DNA from: Mesorhizobium sp. dw_380
Lineage (GTDB): Bacteria; Pseudomonadota; Alphaproteobacteria; Rhizobiales; Rhizobiaceae
NCBI RefSeq assembly: GCF_018588885.1
Contig: NZ_JAFFIW010000004.1
Location: 231,573-295,572 of the forward strand
DNA: 64,000 bases
Direction: 5' to 3'
The notes beneath the pieces were generated by a model, which was given only the letters and a program-made list of their open reading frames with translations, was not told the DNA's origin and searched no databases. The position numbers were made by a program, and so were the translations under genes. Positions 26,536 to 39,505 of the stretch are shown here, in pieces (position 1 is the stretch's first letter; every line of letters starts with the position of its first letter).

Positions 26536-27414
26536 TCACGCACTCCTCTCGGCGGCTTTGTCGTCATGACTGGGAGGGTCGATGCGGTACCAGCCGGTGA
26601 TGATCGAGCGCAGTTCGTTGATCGGGCCGGCGGCAAGGATCATCAGTATATGGATGACGAAGAAGGCGACCAGCAGCACCATGACGGTGAAATGGATGGT
26701 GCGTGCCGTCTGCCGGCCGCCAAGCAATTCGTTGAGGAACGGCAGCACCGAATCCATGCTGGGTGACATGGCAAGGCCGGTGATGATCATCAGCGGCAAG
26801 AGCACGAACAGCACCCCGCCATAGGCCATCTTCTGCAGCGTGTTATACTCACGGGTGTGGTGGAATTTCAGCTTGGCGTGGTCGACGATGTCCCGCGGCA
26901 GGCGTTTGAGGTCATCAAGGCGCGGGGCGAGATCGCGGCGGATATGGCCGTTGATCAGGCTGGCAACCAGCCAGACGAGCAGGGTCGTCGTCAGTATCCA
27001 GGCAAAGAAGAAATGGATGACGCGGGCGGTGCCGAGGTCGTAGTAGGACGGGATGGTCGCCCAGGATGGAAAGCCGCGCGCCGTCTCGTTGCCTGCCGGG
27101 CCTGACCAGCCGAGCACGCCGGTCGTATCGAAGCGATGCCCGAAGATTTCGGTGTAGCCGCGCGGTCCGGCATTCGTGTTCTCGGCGCCGATTTCAAAGA
27201 TGGTGTTGTTGTAGCCGAAGCCCGACTGCTTGCCGATGTAGAGCTGCGGGCGGGCATTGAAGATCTGCAGGCCGGAAAGCAGCATGAAAAACAAGGAAAT
27301 GGCCCAAAGCCAATGCGTCAGGCGCGTCCAGCGCGACTGCCGGTAGATCAATGTTCTTTCGCTCGCCGGAGCATCCGGTCCGGTCGCGGATTGGCTTCTG
27401 GCAACGGATTCCAT
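26536..27414 (-). CDS. Cytochrome b/b6 domain membrane subunit
   Basis: A 292-residue membrane protein with four main TM segments: LTHWLWAISLFFMLLSGLQIF (about 32-52), RVIHFFFAWILTTTLLVWLV (about 131-150), a pair near residue 200 (GVLFVLLPLMIITGLAM), and TVMVLLVAFFVIHILMIL (about 246). Conserved His residues in THWLW, IHFFF, FHHTRE and VIHILM are suited as heme b ligands, as in the thiosulfate reductase/Ni-hydrogenase cytochrome b family. It precedes the molybdopterin oxidoreductase with only one base between, so the two form an enzyme plus quinone-linked membrane anchor, functionally like MsrPQ although MsrQ is a different fold. Confidence 0.88.
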   Translation of the reverse strand: MESVARSQSATGPDAPASERTLIYRQSRWTRLTHWLWAISLFFMLLSGLQIFNARPQLYIGKQSGFGYNNTIFEIGAENTNAGPRGYTEIFGHRFDTTGVLGWSGPAGNETARGFPSWATIPSYYDLGTARVIHFFFAWILTTTLLVWLVASLINGHIRRDLAPRLDDLKRLPRDIVDHAKLKFHHTREYNTLQKMAYGGVLFVLLPLMIITGLAMSPSMDSVLPFLNELLGGRQTARTIHFTVMVLLVAFFVIHILMILAAGPINELRSIITGWYRIDPPSHDDKAAERSA

Positions 27415-27511
27415 CTTGTCTCGTCTCCCGGCCTGGCGGCTTGGCCTGCGCGTTCATTGTCCTCCTGATACGTCGCGATCCAAACCAATGTTTCACCCGA
27501 TCACGGAATTA

Positions 27512-28189
27512 TTATGGGCCGCCCAGGCTGACGGCGAGATTGACGGCGGCAGCAACGATCACCGTGTTGAAAAAGAACGACAGGATCGAATGGACAAGCA
27601 CGACACGGCGCATATGGGTCGTCGAGATGTTGGTGTCCGCGGTCTGCGCCGTCATGCCGATAACCGTTGAGAAGTAGAGGAAGTCCCAGCCTTCCGGCCG
27701 CTTGTCGCCGGGAAACAGCAGTCCGCCGACCGGAATTTTCTTCTTGGTGCCGGCATCGACTTCGTCGCCGTCCATCCAGTAGACATGGGCATAATGGAGC
27801 GCTGCCATGGCGTGGATGGTGAACCAGCCCAACGGGATCGACAGCAGCGCGAAAGCGAGCTCGATTGGGTGGCCTTTGTCCTTCTGATTGATCAGCAGGA
27901 ACAATGAGATAATGGCAACAATGACGACGACGAGCGTTACGGCGAAGATGACCAGCACAGGCTGGTCGGTGTCGCGCGCATTCTTGCTCAGATACCTGCC
28001 GGTGAACTTTGGCATCTGAGAGACGACGAGAATGACGTAAGCGGCAAAGAATGCGTTGGCGCCGATCGAATAGGCGAGCGGGGCGTGGAGCAGCAACGCC
28101 ACGAGGAGCGCAAAGACACCGAGACACGCCGACACCGCGAACAGCCTATGGCGGTGGATGGGTTTCTCGATCGGGGCTTCGGCGGCCAT
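27512..28189 (-). CDS. DUF1345 family membrane protein
   Basis: A 225-residue membrane protein with about five TM helices: LFAVSACLGVFALLVALLL, ANAFFAAYVILVVSQM, VIFAVTLVVVIVAIISLFLL, the FALLSIPLGWFTIHAMAALHYAHVYW segment (in part) and a C-terminal helix. The pattern FTIHAMAALHYAHVYW and GWDFLYFSTVIGMTAQTAD is the DUF1345 signature; the family has no known function. Start 28189 has GGTGGAG six bases upstream; a GTG at 28201 is possible. It reads in the same direction as the cytochrome b gene, with about 100 bases between them. Confidence 0.85.
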   Translation of the reverse strand: MAAEAPIEKPIHRHRLFAVSACLGVFALLVALLLHAPLAYSIGANAFFAAYVILVVSQMPKFTGRYLSKNARDTDQPVLVIFAVTLVVVIVAIISLFLLINQKDKGHPIELAFALLSIPLGWFTIHAMAALHYAHVYWMDGDEVDAGTKKKIPVGGLLFPGDKRPEGWDFLYFSTVIGMTAQTADTNISTTHMRRVVLVHSILSFFFNTVIVAAAVNLAVSLGGP

Positions 28190-28220
28190 GGCGGTCTCCA
28201 CCTGGACGGCGCTTTTGTTG

Positions 28221-28688
28221 CTAGCCCGGTGTGGCGGATTTCAGGGCGCGCCGCAAGATACGGTCGAGTTCGCCGAGGAAACGCGAACGGTCCTGCGGCG
28301 CGAAGCTGGCATTGTAGCCCTTGCTTTCACCGGTCTCGCGCAAATGCTGCTTGAGGTCGCGCATGGCCACCGCCATGCCAATCGTTTCCGGCGTGAACGG
28401 GCGCCCGGTGGGGCCAAGCACATGCGCGCCGAGCGCCACCGCGCGGGCGGCAAGCGGTATGTCCGCGGTGATCACGATGTCATTGGATTTGGCGTTTTCG
28501 ACGATCCAGTCATCGGCGGCGTCGGCGCCCTTGGACACCACGACATTGCGGATCATCGGGTCGCGCGAAGGCCGCAAGCCGCCATTGGAGACGTAGGTGA
28601 CGACGACGCCATGACGCTCGGCGACCTTTTCAACCTCGGCCTTGACCGGGCAGGCGTCGGCGTCGACGTAAATGGCGGGTGCCTGCAT
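28221..28688 (-). CDS. YaiI/YqxD family protein (DUF188)
   Basis: A 155-residue protein starting MQAPAIYVDADACPVKAEV, the diagnostic N terminus of the DUF188 family. VTYVSNGGLRPSRDPMIRNVVV, GADAADDWIVENA and DIVITADIPLAARAV (PIN-like acidic residues) follow. The fold is related to PIN-type nucleases but no activity is established for the family. Start 28688 is preceded by GGAGAGACA; the longer start at 28733 is less likely. It follows gfa by about 65 bases on the same strand. Confidence 0.9.
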   Translation of the reverse strand: MQAPAIYVDADACPVKAEVEKVAERHGVVVTYVSNGGLRPSRDPMIRNVVVSKGADAADDWIVENAKSNDIVITADIPLAARAVALGAHVLGPTGRPFTPETIGMAVAMRDLKQHLRETGESKGYNASFAPQDRSRFLGELDRILRRALKSATPG

Positions 28689-28752
28689 TGTCTCTCCAAA
28701 ATGGACAGGGGCCGGAAACATGTCCGGCCCCAACCCTGAAATCTTACAGCTG

Positions 28753-29322
28753 TCAGGCCGGCAAGGCCCCGGACCTCTTGGCGGTCCAGGTGGCGATATA
28801 GTCCATCAGGCCGGGATTGAGGCAGTCATAGGGTTCCAGCCCGATTCCCTTCAATTGGGCACGAATGCCGTCCATTCGCTTCGGATCGACACCCGATTCG
28901 ATGATCGACGATACGAACGCGGTGAAGCCAGGAGGAGACCAGCCATCCTCGACGAAACGCTCCGGATGAATGAAGCTCAGGCCCTTGAACGCATGGTCGC
29001 GCTCGACCGGTCCATGCATGTGGACGCCGCAGCCGGTGCAGGCATGGCGCTGGATGAGGGCACTGGGATCGACGACTTTCAGCTTGTCGCCGTTCTCGGT
29101 GACGGTGACGTCGCCGGTGCCGGCCACGGCAACCACCGAGAAGATCGCGCCTTCCGGCTTCCAGCATTTGGTGCAGCCGCAGGCATGGTTGTGGGCTATC
29201 TGGCCCTTCACCTTCACCTTGACCGGATTGCTGGTGCAGGCGCAGACCAGCGTGCCGCCGGCAAAGCTCGCGCTTTCCCTGGGCAGGCCATTGTCGATTT
29301 TTGGATGCAGTTTCTCTGCCAT
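28753..29322 (-). CDS. gfa: Glutathione-dependent formaldehyde-activating enzyme (GFA)
   Basis: A 189-residue zinc protein of the GFA/CENP-V family. The Cys motifs are ACTSNPVKV with [17 protein letters not shown] and [13 protein letters not shown], matching two zinc sites. Proteins of this family speed the condensation of formaldehyde with glutathione to S-hydroxymethylglutathione. The gene lies directly downstream of the class III alcohol dehydrogenase that oxidises that adduct, which supports the specific assignment over a generic family label. Start 29322 ([12 protein letters not shown]) follows AGGGAGGAGAAA. Confidence 0.92.
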   Translation of the reverse strand: MAEKLHPKIDNGLPRESASFAGGTLVCACTSNPVKVKVKGQIAHNHACGCTKCWKPEGAIFSVVAVAGTGDVTVTENGDKLKVVDPSALIQRHACTGCGVHMHGPVERDHAFKGLSFIHPERFVEDGWSPPGFTAFVSSIIESGVDPKRMDGIRAQLKGIGLEPYDCLNPGLMDYIATWTAKRSGALPA

Positions 29323-29389
29323 TCTTTTCTCCTCCCTTGTTTGGACCACAGAGGCCGCAGGCCGGTCGGCCGGCGGCGTATGATCTTCC

Positions 29390-30517
<1,128 letters not shown>

Positions 30518-30756
30518 CGGGCAATTCCTCCAAAGGCTATTTTTTGCTCAAGCTTTCAGGTTTTGGCCTGCTCATCAACCGTCAGATGAGACGAAATAGC
30601 GGCTTTCTTGACGCAGATAGCATACCCCTGAGCGCACCCGACGCGGTGCAGGGAGGTCTCCGGCGAAGCGACCGGCGTGTCGCTCACCCCGGCACTTGAG
30701 ACATGGCTGCATAATTCATAGAACTGAGCCTTCCGCCGGAGGGGAATGTCGTCCGC

Positions 30757-32769
<2,013 letters not shown>

Positions 32770-32875
32770 GCAGGCTGGAAGCCTGTGGTCGGCGGTCGTT
32801 TGTGCTGGACTGGTATCGCGCTGTCCCGGACAATACATCTCCATCGACTCAAGGCCTTAGGCAGCGCGAGAAACC

Positions 32876-35800
32876 ATGGCGGATGACAGACTTCCACGCG
32901 ATCCCCTGAAGCGCGAAGCCGCGATCGCGGCCGCGCGCCCGGAGGTACCGGCGCGGCCCTTCGTCCATTTGCGCGTGCATTCGGCCTATTCGCTGCTCGA
33001 GGGCGCGCTTCAGCTTGGCAAGATCGTCGGCCACGCCGTGAAAGACGAAGCTCCGGCCATCGCCGTCACCGACACCAACAATCTCTTCGGTGCGCTTGAG
33101 TTCGCGCAGAAGGCGGTCAAGGACGGCATTCAGCCGATCATCGGCTGCCAGATCGCGCTCGCCTTTTCCGGCGAAAACAGCGACGGCCAGCGCGACCGCC
33201 GGCGGCAAGGTCCGGAGATGCGGCCAGTCGTGCTGATCGCCGCGACCGAAGCCGGCTATTCCAATCTGGTCAGGCTGGTGAGCCGCGTCTACCTGGAAAC
33301 ATTGCCCGGCGAAGCCGTGCACCTGACCACCGAGATGTTGGGCGGTCACTCCGACGGACTGATCTGCCTCAGCGGCGGGCCGCGCGGCCCGATCGGCAAC
33401 GCCTTGAAGGAGGATCGCCGCGATCTGGCCGAGACGCGGCTATTGATCTTGAAAGCGCTGTTCGGCGATCGGCTCTATGTCGAGCTGGAGCGGGTTGCGG
33501 GCTACGATCGGATCATCGAGCACTCGATGATCGATCTCGCCTATGCGCACGAACTTCCGCTGGTCGCCACCAATGAGGCATTCTTCTCGTCGCGCGACGA
33601 TTATGAGGCGCACGACGCGCTGATCGCGATCGCCGAGGGCTCGGTCGTCGCCGTTGATACCCGCCGCCGGCTGTCGCCGGACAATTTCCTGCGCAGTCAG
33701 GCCGATATGGCGCAGCTTTTCGCCGACCTGCCGGAAGCGATCGACAACACGGTCGAGATCGCGCTGCGCTGCTCCTACTATCCAAAAACCCGCAGTCCGA
33801 TCCTGCCGCGCTTCACAGGCGGCGATATCACCGACAAGGACGCCGCCGAAAAGGCCGAGGCCGAGGAGTTGGCCCGCCAGGCGCGCGAGGGCCTCGAGGC
33901 GCGGCTCGCTCTGCACGGGCCGACCCCCGGCTACACGGTCGAGCAATATCGCGAGCGGCTCGAATTCGAGCTCGGCATCATCGAGAAGATGAAATTCCCG
34001 GGCTATTTCCTGATCGTTGCCGACTTCATCAAATGGGCCAAGGCTCAAGGCATTCCGGTCGGGCCCGGCCGCGGTTCGGGCGCCGGTTCGCTGGTCGCCT
34101 ATTCGACGACGATCACCGACATCGATCCGCTGCGCTTCTCGCTGCTGTTCGAACGCTTCCTCAATCCGGACCGCGTGTCGATGCCCGACTTCGACATCGA
34201 CTTCTGCCAGGATCGCCGCGAGGAGGTGATCCGCTATGTCCAGCAGAAATATGGCCGCGACCAGGTCGGCCAGATCATTACGTTCGGAACGTTGCAGGCC
34301 CGCGCGGTGCTGCGCGACGTCGGCCGCGTGCTGCAGATGCCCTATGGCCAGGTCGACAAGCTGTCCAAGATGGTGCCGCAGAACCCAGCCAATCCGGTGA
34401 AGCTCGCCGACGCCATCGCCAACGAGCCGCGCTTTGCCGAGGAGGCCGAGAAGGAGCCGATCGTCCAGACGCTGCTCGACATGGCGCAGAAGCTGGAGGG
34501 GCTTTACCGCCATGCGTCCACGCACGCCGCCGGCATCGTCATCGGTGACCGGCCGCTGTCGGAACTGGTGCCGATGTACCGCGATCCGCGCTCGGACATG
34601 CCGGTCACCCAGTTCAACATGAAATATGTCGAGCAGGCCGGGCTGGTGAAGTTCGACTTCCTCGGCCTGAAGACGCTGACGGTGCTCGAAACCGCGGTGA
34701 AACTGATCCGCCGCCGCGGCATCGAGATCGATCTGGCGACGATACCGCTCGATGATCCCGACACCTACGCCATGCTGTCGCGCGGCGAGGTGGTCGGCGT
34801 GTTCCAGGTGGAAAGCGCGGGCATGCGCAAGGCGCTGATTGGCATGCGGCCCGACTGCATCGAGGATATCATCGCGCTGGTCGCGCTCTACCGGCCGGGC
34901 CCGATGGAGAACATCCCGACATACAACGCCAGAAAGCATGGCGAGGAGGAGATGGCATCGATCCACCCCAAGATCGATCATCTGGTAAAGGAGACGCAAG
35001 GCGTCATCGTCTACCAGGAACAGGTGATGCAGATCGCGCAGGAACTGTCCGGCTATTCGCTCGGCGAAGCCGACCTTCTGCGCCGCGCCATGGGCAAGAA
35101 AATCCGCGCCGAGATGGACAAGCAGCGCGAACGCTTCGTCTCCGGCGCGGTCGAGCGCGGCGTGGCCAAGCCGCAAGCCGACTTCATTTTCGATCTGCTG
35201 GCCAAGTTCGCCGACTATGGTTTCAACAAGTCGCACGCCGCCGCCTACGCTGTCGTCTCTTACCAGACCGCTTATCTCAAGGCCCATTATCCGGTCGAAT
35301 TCCTGGCGGCGTCGATGACGCTCGACATGGGCAACACCGACAAGCTCGCCGATTTCCGCCAGGATGCGCTGCGCCTCGGCATCGAGGTGCTGGCGCCATC
35401 GGTGATGACAAGCTTCCGTGCTTTCGAGGTCGGAGAGAACCGCATTTATTATTCGATGGCCGCTCTCAAGGGCGTCGGCGACGCGGCGGTCGAGCACATC
35501 GTCGCTGTGCGGGGCGAAAAACCGTTCAAGAACCTCGCCGATTTCTGCGAGCGGGTCGATCCCAAGATCGTCGGCAAGCGTGTCTTCGAAAGCTTGATCA
35601 TGGCCGGCGCGCTCGATTGCTTCGGCCACGACCGCGCAGCGATGCTGGCCGGCGTCGAACGGATGATGGGGCTGGCTTCACTCGCCCAGCAGAACGCCGT
35701 TTCCGGCCAAGCCGATATCTTCGGCGCCTCGCTCGGCGCCCAGTCTCAGGCGCTCAACCTGCCGGCAACCGATCCGTGGCTTGCGGCCGACCGGCTGCAC

Positions 35801-36403
35801 CGCGAATTCCAGGTCGTCGGCTTCTATCTCTCGGCCCATCCGCTCGACGAATACAAGGCGGCCCTGCAAAAGATGCGGGTGCAGAACTGGGGCGAGTTCT
35901 CGGCCGCCGTCAAGCGGGGCGCCACCGCTGGCCGGCTTGCCGGCACGGTGACCAGCAAGCAGGAGCGCAAGACGCGCACTGGCAACAAGATGGGCGTGGT
36001 GGCGTTTTCCGACACCTCCGGCCAGTACGAGGCCGTGCTGTTTTCGGAAGGGTTGGCGCAATATCGTGACCTCCTGGAAGCCGGCCGCTCCGTCGTCATC
36101 ACCGTCGCCGCCGAGGATAGGCCCGAGGGCGTCAATTTGCGTATCAACTCCGTGCAGTCGCTGGAGGACGAGGCAAGCCGCATCCAGAAGGCCCTGCGCA
36201 TTTTCGTCAGGAACGATGGACCAGCCTCGATAATCCAATCCCAACTCACCCAGCGCGGCGAAAGCCAGGTGAGCATCATCGTCATCAAGGAGGAGGCGCA
36301 GGGCGAGGTCGAGATCGCCTTGCAGGGCGGCTATCGCATCTCGCCGCAGATCGCCTCGGCGATGCGCGCCGTGCCCGGCGTGGTTGAAGTGGAGTTGGTG
36401 TGA
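32876..36403 (+). CDS. dnaE: DNA polymerase III alpha subunit (main replicative polymerase)
   Basis: A 1175-residue DnaE1-type replicative polymerase. The PHP domain is at about 25-90 (FVHLRVHSAYSLLEGALQ, then AIAVTDTNNLFGALEF). The catalytic core has GPGRGSGAGSLVAYS near residue 400 and PDFDIDFCQDRREEVI at about 437-452 with catalytic Asp residues. FNKSHAAAYAVVSYQTAYLK lies near 785, followed by the beta-clamp-binding and OB-fold regions (AGTVTSKQERKTRTGNKM). Length is normal for the family. It stands alone with 106 bases to pccA and probably has its own promoter there. Confidence 0.97.
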   Translation: MADDRLPRDPLKREAAIAAARPEVPARPFVHLRVHSAYSLLEGALQLGKIVGHAVKDEAPAIAVTDTNNLFGALEFAQKAVKDGIQPIIGCQIALAFSGENSDGQRDRRRQGPEMRPVVLIAATEAGYSNLVRLVSRVYLETLPGEAVHLTTEMLGGHSDGLICLSGGPRGPIGNALKEDRRDLAETRLLILKALFGDRLYVELERVAGYDRIIEHSMIDLAYAHELPLVATNEAFFSSRDDYEAHDALIAIAEGSVVAVDTRRRLSPDNFLRSQADMAQLFADLPEAIDNTVEIALRCSYYPKTRSPILPRFTGGDITDKDAAEKAEAEELARQAREGLEARLALHGPTPGYTVEQYRERLEFELGIIEKMKFPGYFLIVADFIKWAKAQGIPVGPGRGSGAGSLVAYSTTITDIDPLRFSLLFERFLNPDRVSMPDFDIDFCQDRREEVIRYVQQKYGRDQVGQIITFGTLQARAVLRDVGRVLQMPYGQVDKLSKMVPQNPANPVKLADAIANEPRFAEEAEKEPIVQTLLDMAQKLEGLYRHASTHAAGIVIGDRPLSELVPMYRDPRSDMPVTQFNMKYVEQAGLVKFDFLGLKTLTVLETAVKLIRRRGIEIDLATIPLDDPDTYAMLSRGEVVGVFQVESAGMRKALIGMRPDCIEDIIALVALYRPGPMENIPTYNARKHGEEEMASIHPKIDHLVKETQGVIVYQEQVMQIAQELSGYSLGEADLLRRAMGKKIRAEMDKQRERFVSGAVERGVAKPQADFIFDLLAKFADYGFNKSHAAAYAVVSYQTAYLKAHYPVEFLAASMTLDMGNTDKLADFRQDALRLGIEVLAPSVMTSFRAFEVGENRIYYSMAALKGVGDAAVEHIVAVRGEKPFKNLADFCERVDPKIVGKRVFESLIMAGALDCFGHDRAAMLAGVERMMGLASLAQQNAVSGQADIFGASLGAQSQALNLPATDPWLAADRLHREFQVVGFYLSAHPLDEYKAALQKMRVQNWGEFSAAVKRGATAGRLAGTVTSKQERKTRTGNKMGVVAFSDTSGQYEAVLFSEGLAQYRDLLEAGRSVVITVAAEDRPEGVNLRINSVQSLEDEASRIQKALRIFVRNDGPASIIQSQLTQRGESQVSIIVIKEEAQGEVEIALQGGYRISPQIASAMRAVPGVVEVELV

Positions 36404-36522
36404 TCATCGCGATTGCCGGATTTTGGCGATTCGCCTGGCGGCAGTTGCCGCTCCCGCAAGCCGCATGAAGGGCTGCAGCGGCACTCGGCCTGACCTGAAT
36501 CTCAATACGCCCAGCCGGTGCG
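36404..36522. repeat. Intergenic region with a partial copy of the palindromic element
   Basis: Between the convergent dnaE and DMT genes. Positions 36483-36505 share 23 identical bases (ACTCGGCC ... ATCTCAA) with the right end of the 142-bp palindrome at 24044-24185. Only the end segment is present, so this is a truncated or half-element copy. Confidence 0.6.
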
Positions 36523-37404
36523 CTACGATGCCGCCACTTCGTCCGGCCTTGCCGGCTTGCGCTGCAGATTGAGCAGATTGCCCATCAGGATGAGCAGCGC
36601 GCCCCCGGCGGTGAAGGCGTCGATCTGCTCCTGATACAGCAGCCAGCCGATCAGCGCCGACAAAGGCACGCGCAGGAAATCCATGGGCGAAATGACGGTT
36701 GCGTCGGCATAGGTGAGCGCGCGGGCCATGCAGAAATGAGACGACATGCCGGTGAAGGCGATCAGTACGATCCATGGCCAGAGTTCGATCGATGGGGTGC
36801 GCCATTCGTAGAGCGCAGGGATCAGGCCCAACGCCGACTGGATGATCAGCATCCAGAAGATGATGCGCACGACGCTGTCGGTGCGCGTCAGCGACTTGAC
36901 CAGGACCACCGAGACGCCGAAACAGACCGCGGCGCCCAGCACGACCAGATGTCCCGGATCGACCGCGCCAACGCCCGGACGCACGATGACCACCACGCCG
37001 ATCAGCCCGAGCACGACTGCCGCCACTTTCGGCCGGCTCAATCTTTCGCCCAGAAACGTCACCGCCAGGATCGCGGTCCAGATGGGGGTGGTGAATTCGA
37101 TCGAGATCAGCACTGCCAGCGGGATCAGCGTCAAGGCGTAGAGCCATGCCGCCTGGCCACTATAGTGGACGACGTTGCGGGCGATATGGGCGAGGGGGCG
37201 CTGCGTACGCATCCCGGCGAAGCCGCCGCTCGTCAGCACCAGCGGCAAGAGAATGAAGAAGCCGATCACCGAGCGCAGTTCCAGCACCTGGAAGACGTTG
37301 AGTTCGGCGGTCGTGGCGCGGCCGGCGACCGACATCGCGAGGAACGAGGCGATCGATAGCGCCATCCAGAACGCTGCCTTGGGGATGGAAGGGGTGGGTG
37401 CCAT
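36523..37404 (-). CDS. DMT superfamily transporter (EamA domains)
   Basis: About 293 residues with ten predicted TM helices arranged as two EamA repeats. The first includes FWMALSIASFLAMSVAGRA and VIGFFILLPLVL; the second includes VVLGAAVCFGVSVVLVKSL and LGLIPALYEW. The conserved EamA pattern EFTTPIWTAILAVTFLGERL and SALIGWLLYQEQIDAFT carries the Pro and Glu typical of each half. It is an inner-membrane drug/metabolite exporter of unknown substrate. The start is uncertain: ATG 37404 gives the usual length, while 37455 adds 17 residues. Divergent from the secreted-protein gene at 37589. Confidence 0.85.
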   Translation of the reverse strand: MAPTPSIPKAAFWMALSIASFLAMSVAGRATTAELNVFQVLELRSVIGFFILLPLVLTSGGFAGMRTQRPLAHIARNVVHYSGQAAWLYALTLIPLAVLISIEFTTPIWTAILAVTFLGERLSRPKVAAVVLGLIGVVVIVRPGVGAVDPGHLVVLGAAVCFGVSVVLVKSLTRTDSVVRIIFWMLIIQSALGLIPALYEWRTPSIELWPWIVLIAFTGMSSHFCMARALTYADATVISPMDFLRVPLSALIGWLLYQEQIDAFTAGGALLILMGNLLNLQRKPARPDEVAAS

Positions 37405-37588
37405 GTCCTTTATCTCACAGGCCTCGGCTTTTGCCGCAATCACTAGCTGCTTCATTCTTCTGGGCCAGTTGAAACGGCAGCGTTACGGAACTGTTGGTTT
37501 GGCGGAGGAACCCGATGCGGCAAGGGGCGTTGAATTCATGTTCAGCCGGGCTTTGCAGAACATCCCAACATCGACAAGGAGAGCTTCG

Positions 37589-38104
37589 ATGAAATCATTT
37601 GCTCCACTCTTGCTTGCCGGCTGTCTGTCGATTGCTGCAGGGATAGCACATGCAGACGAGGCCAACTTTCTCCAATCGTTCAAAGGCAATTTCGCCGGCC
37701 AAGGCATCCTCAAAGTGACAACAGAGGCGCCAACTGTGAATGTGTCCTGCACGTTCAAGTCGAACGCGACGTCGACGTCTCTGTCGCTCGACGGCAATTG
37801 CCGTGGTCTCATCGTGATGACGCGCGCTGTCAGTGCCGACCTGAAGGTCACCGGCGCAAAATACAGCGGCACCTACATCGGATCCCGCACCGGCCCGGCG
37901 CGGCTGAACGGCAGCCGCTCGGGCAATGCGATCAACCTCGGCATCGGCTGGGCGAAGGACGTCAACGGCGATCGAAAGGCGCGGATGACGGTCGAGAAGA
38001 GGGGCGAGAACCAGATCCGGCTGACAGTCACTGACACCGACCTGAAAACCGGCAAGAACGTGGTGCTGAGCCGGATCGATCTGCAGCGCACCAAGCCCAG
38101 CTGA
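37589..38104 (+). CDS. Small secreted protein of unknown function
   Basis: A 171-residue protein with a Sec signal peptide (SFAPLLLAGCLSIAAGIAHA). The mature domain is beta-rich: FKGNFAGQGILKVTTEAPTVNV and CTFKSNATSTSLSLDGNCRG (in part) with a Cys pair that may form a disulfide, and RMTVEKRGENQIRLTVTD. I do not recognise a named family. ATG 37589 has AAGGAGAG upstream; longer in-frame extensions read through the neighbouring gene's leader and are not credible. It ends a few bases before the convergent dinB stop. Confidence 0.8.
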   Translation: MKSFAPLLLAGCLSIAAGIAHADEANFLQSFKGNFAGQGILKVTTEAPTVNVSCTFKSNATSTSLSLDGNCRGLIVMTRAVSADLKVTGAKYSGTYIGSRTGPARLNGSRSGNAINLGIGWAKDVNGDRKARMTVEKRGENQIRLTVTDTDLKTGKNVVLSRIDLQRTKPS

Positions 38105-38110
38105 CGGAGA

Positions 38111-39439
38111 TCAGTCTTCGAGTGGCTCCGGTGGGTGGGCATCTCGGCCCCTGCCGAAGGTGTAGCCGGTTTCCACCGCCTTGCGGCCGAACTTGTCGCG
38201 CAACGCATCGATGGCGCCTTCGGCCATGGCGCGCTTGCGCGACTGGATGTCGACCAGATCCGGCGGGTCGGCCTTGTCGTCATCGGAGAGGTCACTGACG
38301 CCGATGCCGAGCAATCGAAATTTTGTTCCGTCCGTTTCCTTGCGCAAAAGTTCCACGCCGGTCGAAAAGATCCGGTCCGCGAGCCTGGTCGGGTCGCCGA
38401 GCTGGCGGTTGCGCGTGCGCAGCTTGAAATCCTGGGTCTTCAGCTTCAGCACCACGGTGCGCCCGGCAATGCCTGATTTTTTCAGCCGCGCCGAGACTTT
38501 TTCCGAAAGACCTCTCAGCACGGAGACGAGCTCTTCCAGCGACGCGATGTCGGTGTCGAAAGTGGTTTCGGCCGATACGCTCTTGGCGTCCTGGTCGGGG
38601 TCGACGCGGCGGACATCCTCACCGCGTGATAGCCGGTAGAGCCGGTCGCCCATCACGCCATAGCGGCGCATCAGGTCGGCGCGCTCCATCTTCTGTAGCT
38701 GGCCAATGGTGCGGATGCCGTCGCGTTCCAGCGTGGCGTTGAACGCTTTGCCGACGCCCCAGATCATGGTCACCGGCTGCGCCGCCAGGAAATCGACCGC
38801 CTCGGCCTCGCCGATGACCGAAAAACCGCGCGGCTTGCGGAAGTCCGACGCTATCTTGGCGAGGAATTTGCAATAGGAGAGGCCGGCCGAAACGGTGATG
38901 CCGATCTCCTTTTCGACGGCGAGCGCAAAGCGCGCCAGCACCACGGCCGGCGGCAGTCCGTGCAAGCGTTCGGTGCCGGCGAGGTCGAGAAACGCCTCGT
39001 CGATCGACAGCGGCTCGACCAGCGGCGTCAGCGCCTGCATCATGGCGCGCACCTCGCGACCGACGCGCACGTATTTTTCCATGTTGGGCGGGATCACGAC
39101 CGCCTCGGGGCAGGCCTCGAGCGCTTTGAACATCGGCATGGCGGAGCGCACGCCCCGGATGCGGGCGATGTAGCATGCGGTGGAGACGACCCCGCGTTTG
39201 CCGCCGCCGACGATCAGCGGCTTGTCCTTGAGCGCCGGATTGTCACGCTTTTCGATCGCCGCATAGAAGGCATCGCAATCGATATGAGCCAGATGCAGCC
39301 GGTAAAGCTCTGGATGGCGGGCAAGGCGAGGGCTGCCGCAGCGTTCGCAGCGGCGCGTTTCACTGCGCTGAAAGCTCAGGCAGTCACGGCAAAAACCGTG
39401 ATCGGGATTGTTGACAGGGGCCGCCATCGCTGCGAACAT
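38111..39439 (-). CDS. dinB: DNA polymerase IV (Y-family) with N-terminal Cys-rich extension
   Basis: A 442-residue Y-family error-prone polymerase. The catalytic palm reads [18 protein letters not shown] with metal-binding Asp at about residue 54, [15 protein letters not shown] with the second acidic site, and [18 protein letters not shown]. The little-finger domain follows ([19 protein letters not shown]). The first 45 residues carry FCRDCLSFQ and [11 protein letters not shown], two CxxC pairs suited to one zinc site, found in the rhizobial DinB branch. Start 39439 includes this module; starts further upstream lack support. It is on its own strand between a secreted-protein gene and a GNAT gene. 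Confidence 0.93.
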   Translation of the reverse strand: MFAAMAAPVNNPDHGFCRDCLSFQRSETRRCERCGSPRLARHPELYRLHLAHIDCDAFYAAIEKRDNPALKDKPLIVGGGKRGVVSTACYIARIRGVRSAMPMFKALEACPEAVVIPPNMEKYVRVGREVRAMMQALTPLVEPLSIDEAFLDLAGTERLHGLPPAVVLARFALAVEKEIGITVSAGLSYCKFLAKIASDFRKPRGFSVIGEAEAVDFLAAQPVTMIWGVGKAFNATLERDGIRTIGQLQKMERADLMRRYGVMGDRLYRLSRGEDVRRVDPDQDAKSVSAETTFDTDIASLEELVSVLRGLSEKVSARLKKSGIAGRTVVLKLKTQDFKLRTRNRQLGDPTRLADRIFSTGVELLRKETDGTKFRLLGIGVSDLSDDDKADPPDLVDIQSRKRAMAEGAIDALRDKFGRKAVETGYTFGRGRDAHPPEPLED

Positions 39440-39505
39440 AAAGAGAACAGAAGCAATGGTACGACAGTGCAGGGCCAGCGACAAGCTGGGCCTGGGGAGA
39501 ACCTT

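Noticed and set aside
33440..35629. 729-residue open frame on the minus strand within dnaE
   Set aside because: It is fully antisense to the clearly conserved dnaE and has the His/Arg/Asp-rich, low-complexity composition of high-GC shadow frames. No domain visible.
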